This document shows, piece after piece, positions 62,986 to 64,000 of a stretch of 64,000 nt of DNA. Positions within the stretch are counted from its first letter, which is position 1, and each line of letters opens with the position of its first letter. This stretch comes from Segnochrobactrum spirostomi. GTDB taxonomy: Bacteria > Pseudomonadota > Alphaproteobacteria > Rhizobiales > Segnochrobactraceae. The translations under genes and the position numbers were made by a program. The notes under the pieces are model-generated. The model ran no database searches and was not told the DNA's origin. It worked only from the letters and a program-made list of their open reading frames with translations. The stretch spans positions 3,706,501 through 3,770,500 of the forward strand of contig NZ_VWNA01000001.1 in assembly GCF_009600605.1 (NCBI RefSeq), given 5' to 3'.

Positions 62986-63828
62986 ATGAACATCACCCTT
63001 GCCGTGACCGTCTATCGGTCGCCGTCCCCCGTTCTCGCCGCGCTGCTCGACAGTGTGACGGTCGCGGCGATGCGTCTCGAGGCGGAGCGCCCCGGGTCGC
63101 GCCTGATGCTGGTCATCGTCGACAACAGCGACGGGGGCACCGACCGGACGCGCCTCGCCGCGCTCGTCGCCGAGCGGCCGACGCTCACGGCGAGGTTGAT
63201 CTCGGGGCAGGGCAATGTCGGCTTCGGCCGGGCGAACAACCTCGCGCTGCTTCCGTCCGACGACGACATCCTGATCGTCGGCAATCCCGATCTCGTCCTC
63301 GCCCCCGATTCGCTCGTGCGCCTCCTCGACGTGTTCGAGGCGGAGCCCACCGCCGGCCTGGTGACGCCAGGGTTCGTCGAGCACGGCCGGCTCACCCATC
63401 TCTGCAAGCGCTATCCGTCTTTCGTGGTCCTGTTCGGGCGCGGCTTCCTGCCGGCCCGGCTGCGCCGTCCGCTCGCCGCCCTGATCGACCGCTACACGAT
63501 GGCGGACCGTCCGGCCGACCGGCCGTTCTGGGACCCGCCCATCGTCACCGGCGCGTTCATGGCGTTCCGCGGGCAGGTGTTCCGCTCGATCGGGGGCTTC
63601 GACGAGCGCTTCTTCCTCTATTTCGAGGATTTCGACCTGAGCCTCCGGGTGGCCGCGGTCTCGCGCCTCTATTATGCGCCTTCGGTTCGGATGGAGCATG
63701 CCGGGGGCAACACCGCGCGGCGCGGCCTCAAGCTGATCCGCTTCTTCGCAGCCTCGGCGGCGCGGTTCTGGGGAAAGCACGGCTTTCGTCTCGTCGCGGT
63801 TCGCGATCGCCCGCCGCGCGCCTCCTGA
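62986..63828 (+). CDS. Family 2 glycosyltransferase (rhamnosyltransferase-like)
   Basis: The 280-residue GT2 enzyme begins NITLAVTVYRSPSPVLAAL. It has LVIVDNSDGG near residue 42, GNVGFGRANNLAL near 78 and VGNPDLVLAPDSL in place of a standard DxD. The acceptor-side block is FMAFRGQVFRSIGGFDERF, then FLYFEDFDLSLRV near residue 210. Enzymes of this shape often transfer rhamnose. I start at the ATG at 62986, where homology begins. It is divergent from RgpF protein 2 and completes the glycan cluster. Confidence 0.88.
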   Translation: MNITLAVTVYRSPSPVLAALLDSVTVAAMRLEAERPGSRLMLVIVDNSDGGTDRTRLAALVAERPTLTARLISGQGNVGFGRANNLALLPSDDDILIVGNPDLVLAPDSLVRLLDVFEAEPTAGLVTPGFVEHGRLTHLCKRYPSFVVLFGRGFLPARLRRPLAALIDRYTMADRPADRPFWDPPIVTGAFMAFRGQVFRSIGGFDERFFLYFEDFDLSLRVAAVSRLYYAPSVRMEHAGGNTARRGLKLIRFFAASAARFWGKHGFRLVAVRDRPPRAS

Positions 63829-64000
63829 CCAACGGCCGTGCCGCTCCCGCAGCATCTCGCGGCTGGACTTGCGGCGCGAGACGCGTCACTGAGGGAAATC
63901 GGGTGCGGAGGCCGGTCGCGGCCGCCGCCTCCACCGCCCGCACCGCACCGGCGACGGGCCCAACCGAGCTGATCGTCCGAAGGGTATGCCCGCTTTCCTC
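63829..64000. other. Right edge of the window, no gene seen
   Basis: The last 172 bases carry no convincing start of a gene on either strand. The only frame is a short antisense one without protein-like features. Confidence 0.4.

Overview
The window is about 68% GC by eye and reads as a chromosome segment of an alphaproteobacterium of the Hyphomicrobiales (Rhizobiales) type. The indicators are a red-type (form IC) RuBisCO operon with CbbR and CbbX, PreT/PreA-type pyrimidine catabolism with a RutR regulator, an IalB-family protein, a PQQ quinoprotein relay module, and many ABC importers with short-chain dehydrogenases. I cannot name a genus. The gene content suggests a facultative autotroph, perhaps an alcohol or methanol oxidiser, that also scavenges pyrimidines and polyols.

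Layout. (1) 1-10.7 kb: reductive pyrimidine catabolism. It holds the preT tail, preA, rutR with a RutR-box operator, a four-gene ABC importer, dihydropyrimidinase (hydA) and an N-carbamoyl amidase. Two DUF559 genes, each framed by palindromic repeats, and a low-GC mini-insertion interrupt the cluster. (2) 10.8-12.7 kb: three exported proteins (proline-rich, histidine phosphatase, IalB). (3) 13.1-21.7 kb: surface polysaccharide genes. These are rfbCBDA (rfbC frameshifted), a two-domain glycosyltransferase, a HAD-UbiA fusion, a GtrA protein and an FAD oxidoreductase. (4) 21.8-31.3 kb: a nucleosidase, then a polyol import and oxidation operon with an AraC regulator. (5) 31.7-38.8 kb: an erythritol/threitol-type dehydrogenase, then an RpiR-regulated island with two paralogous 5-formyl-THF cyclo-ligase-like genes and a second NMT1/THI5-type ABC importer whose permease is a double-length fusion. 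(6) 38.8-47.3 kb: a tautomerase/cupin/DUF4865 operon with a divergent LysR gene, tRNA-Arg(ACG), two SDR genes, an ArsB-like transporter, and a three-gene quinoprotein relay set without its dehydrogenase. (7) 47.3-55.7 kb: the Calvin-cycle operon cbbR / cbbL-S-X-F-P-fba-rpe. (8) 55.8-64 kb: DprE1- and DprE2-like epimerase subunits, an NAD-dependent epimerase, a Wzm/Wzt polysaccharide exporter flanked by two frameshifted RgpF-family genes, and a GT2 glycosyltransferase.

The most interesting reading joins regions 3 and 8. The HAD-UbiA fusion, GtrA, DprE1-like and DprE2-like proteins together make up nearly the whole polyprenyl-phospho-ribose to polyprenyl-phospho-arabinose pathway known from mycobacteria. 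Here it lies beside dTDP-rhamnose synthesis, an ABC glycan exporter and RgpF-type proteins, which suggests an arabinose- and/or rhamnose-containing surface glycan. Three genes of this glycan set each carry what looks like a one-base loss. These could be sequencing errors, phase-variable switches or real decay.
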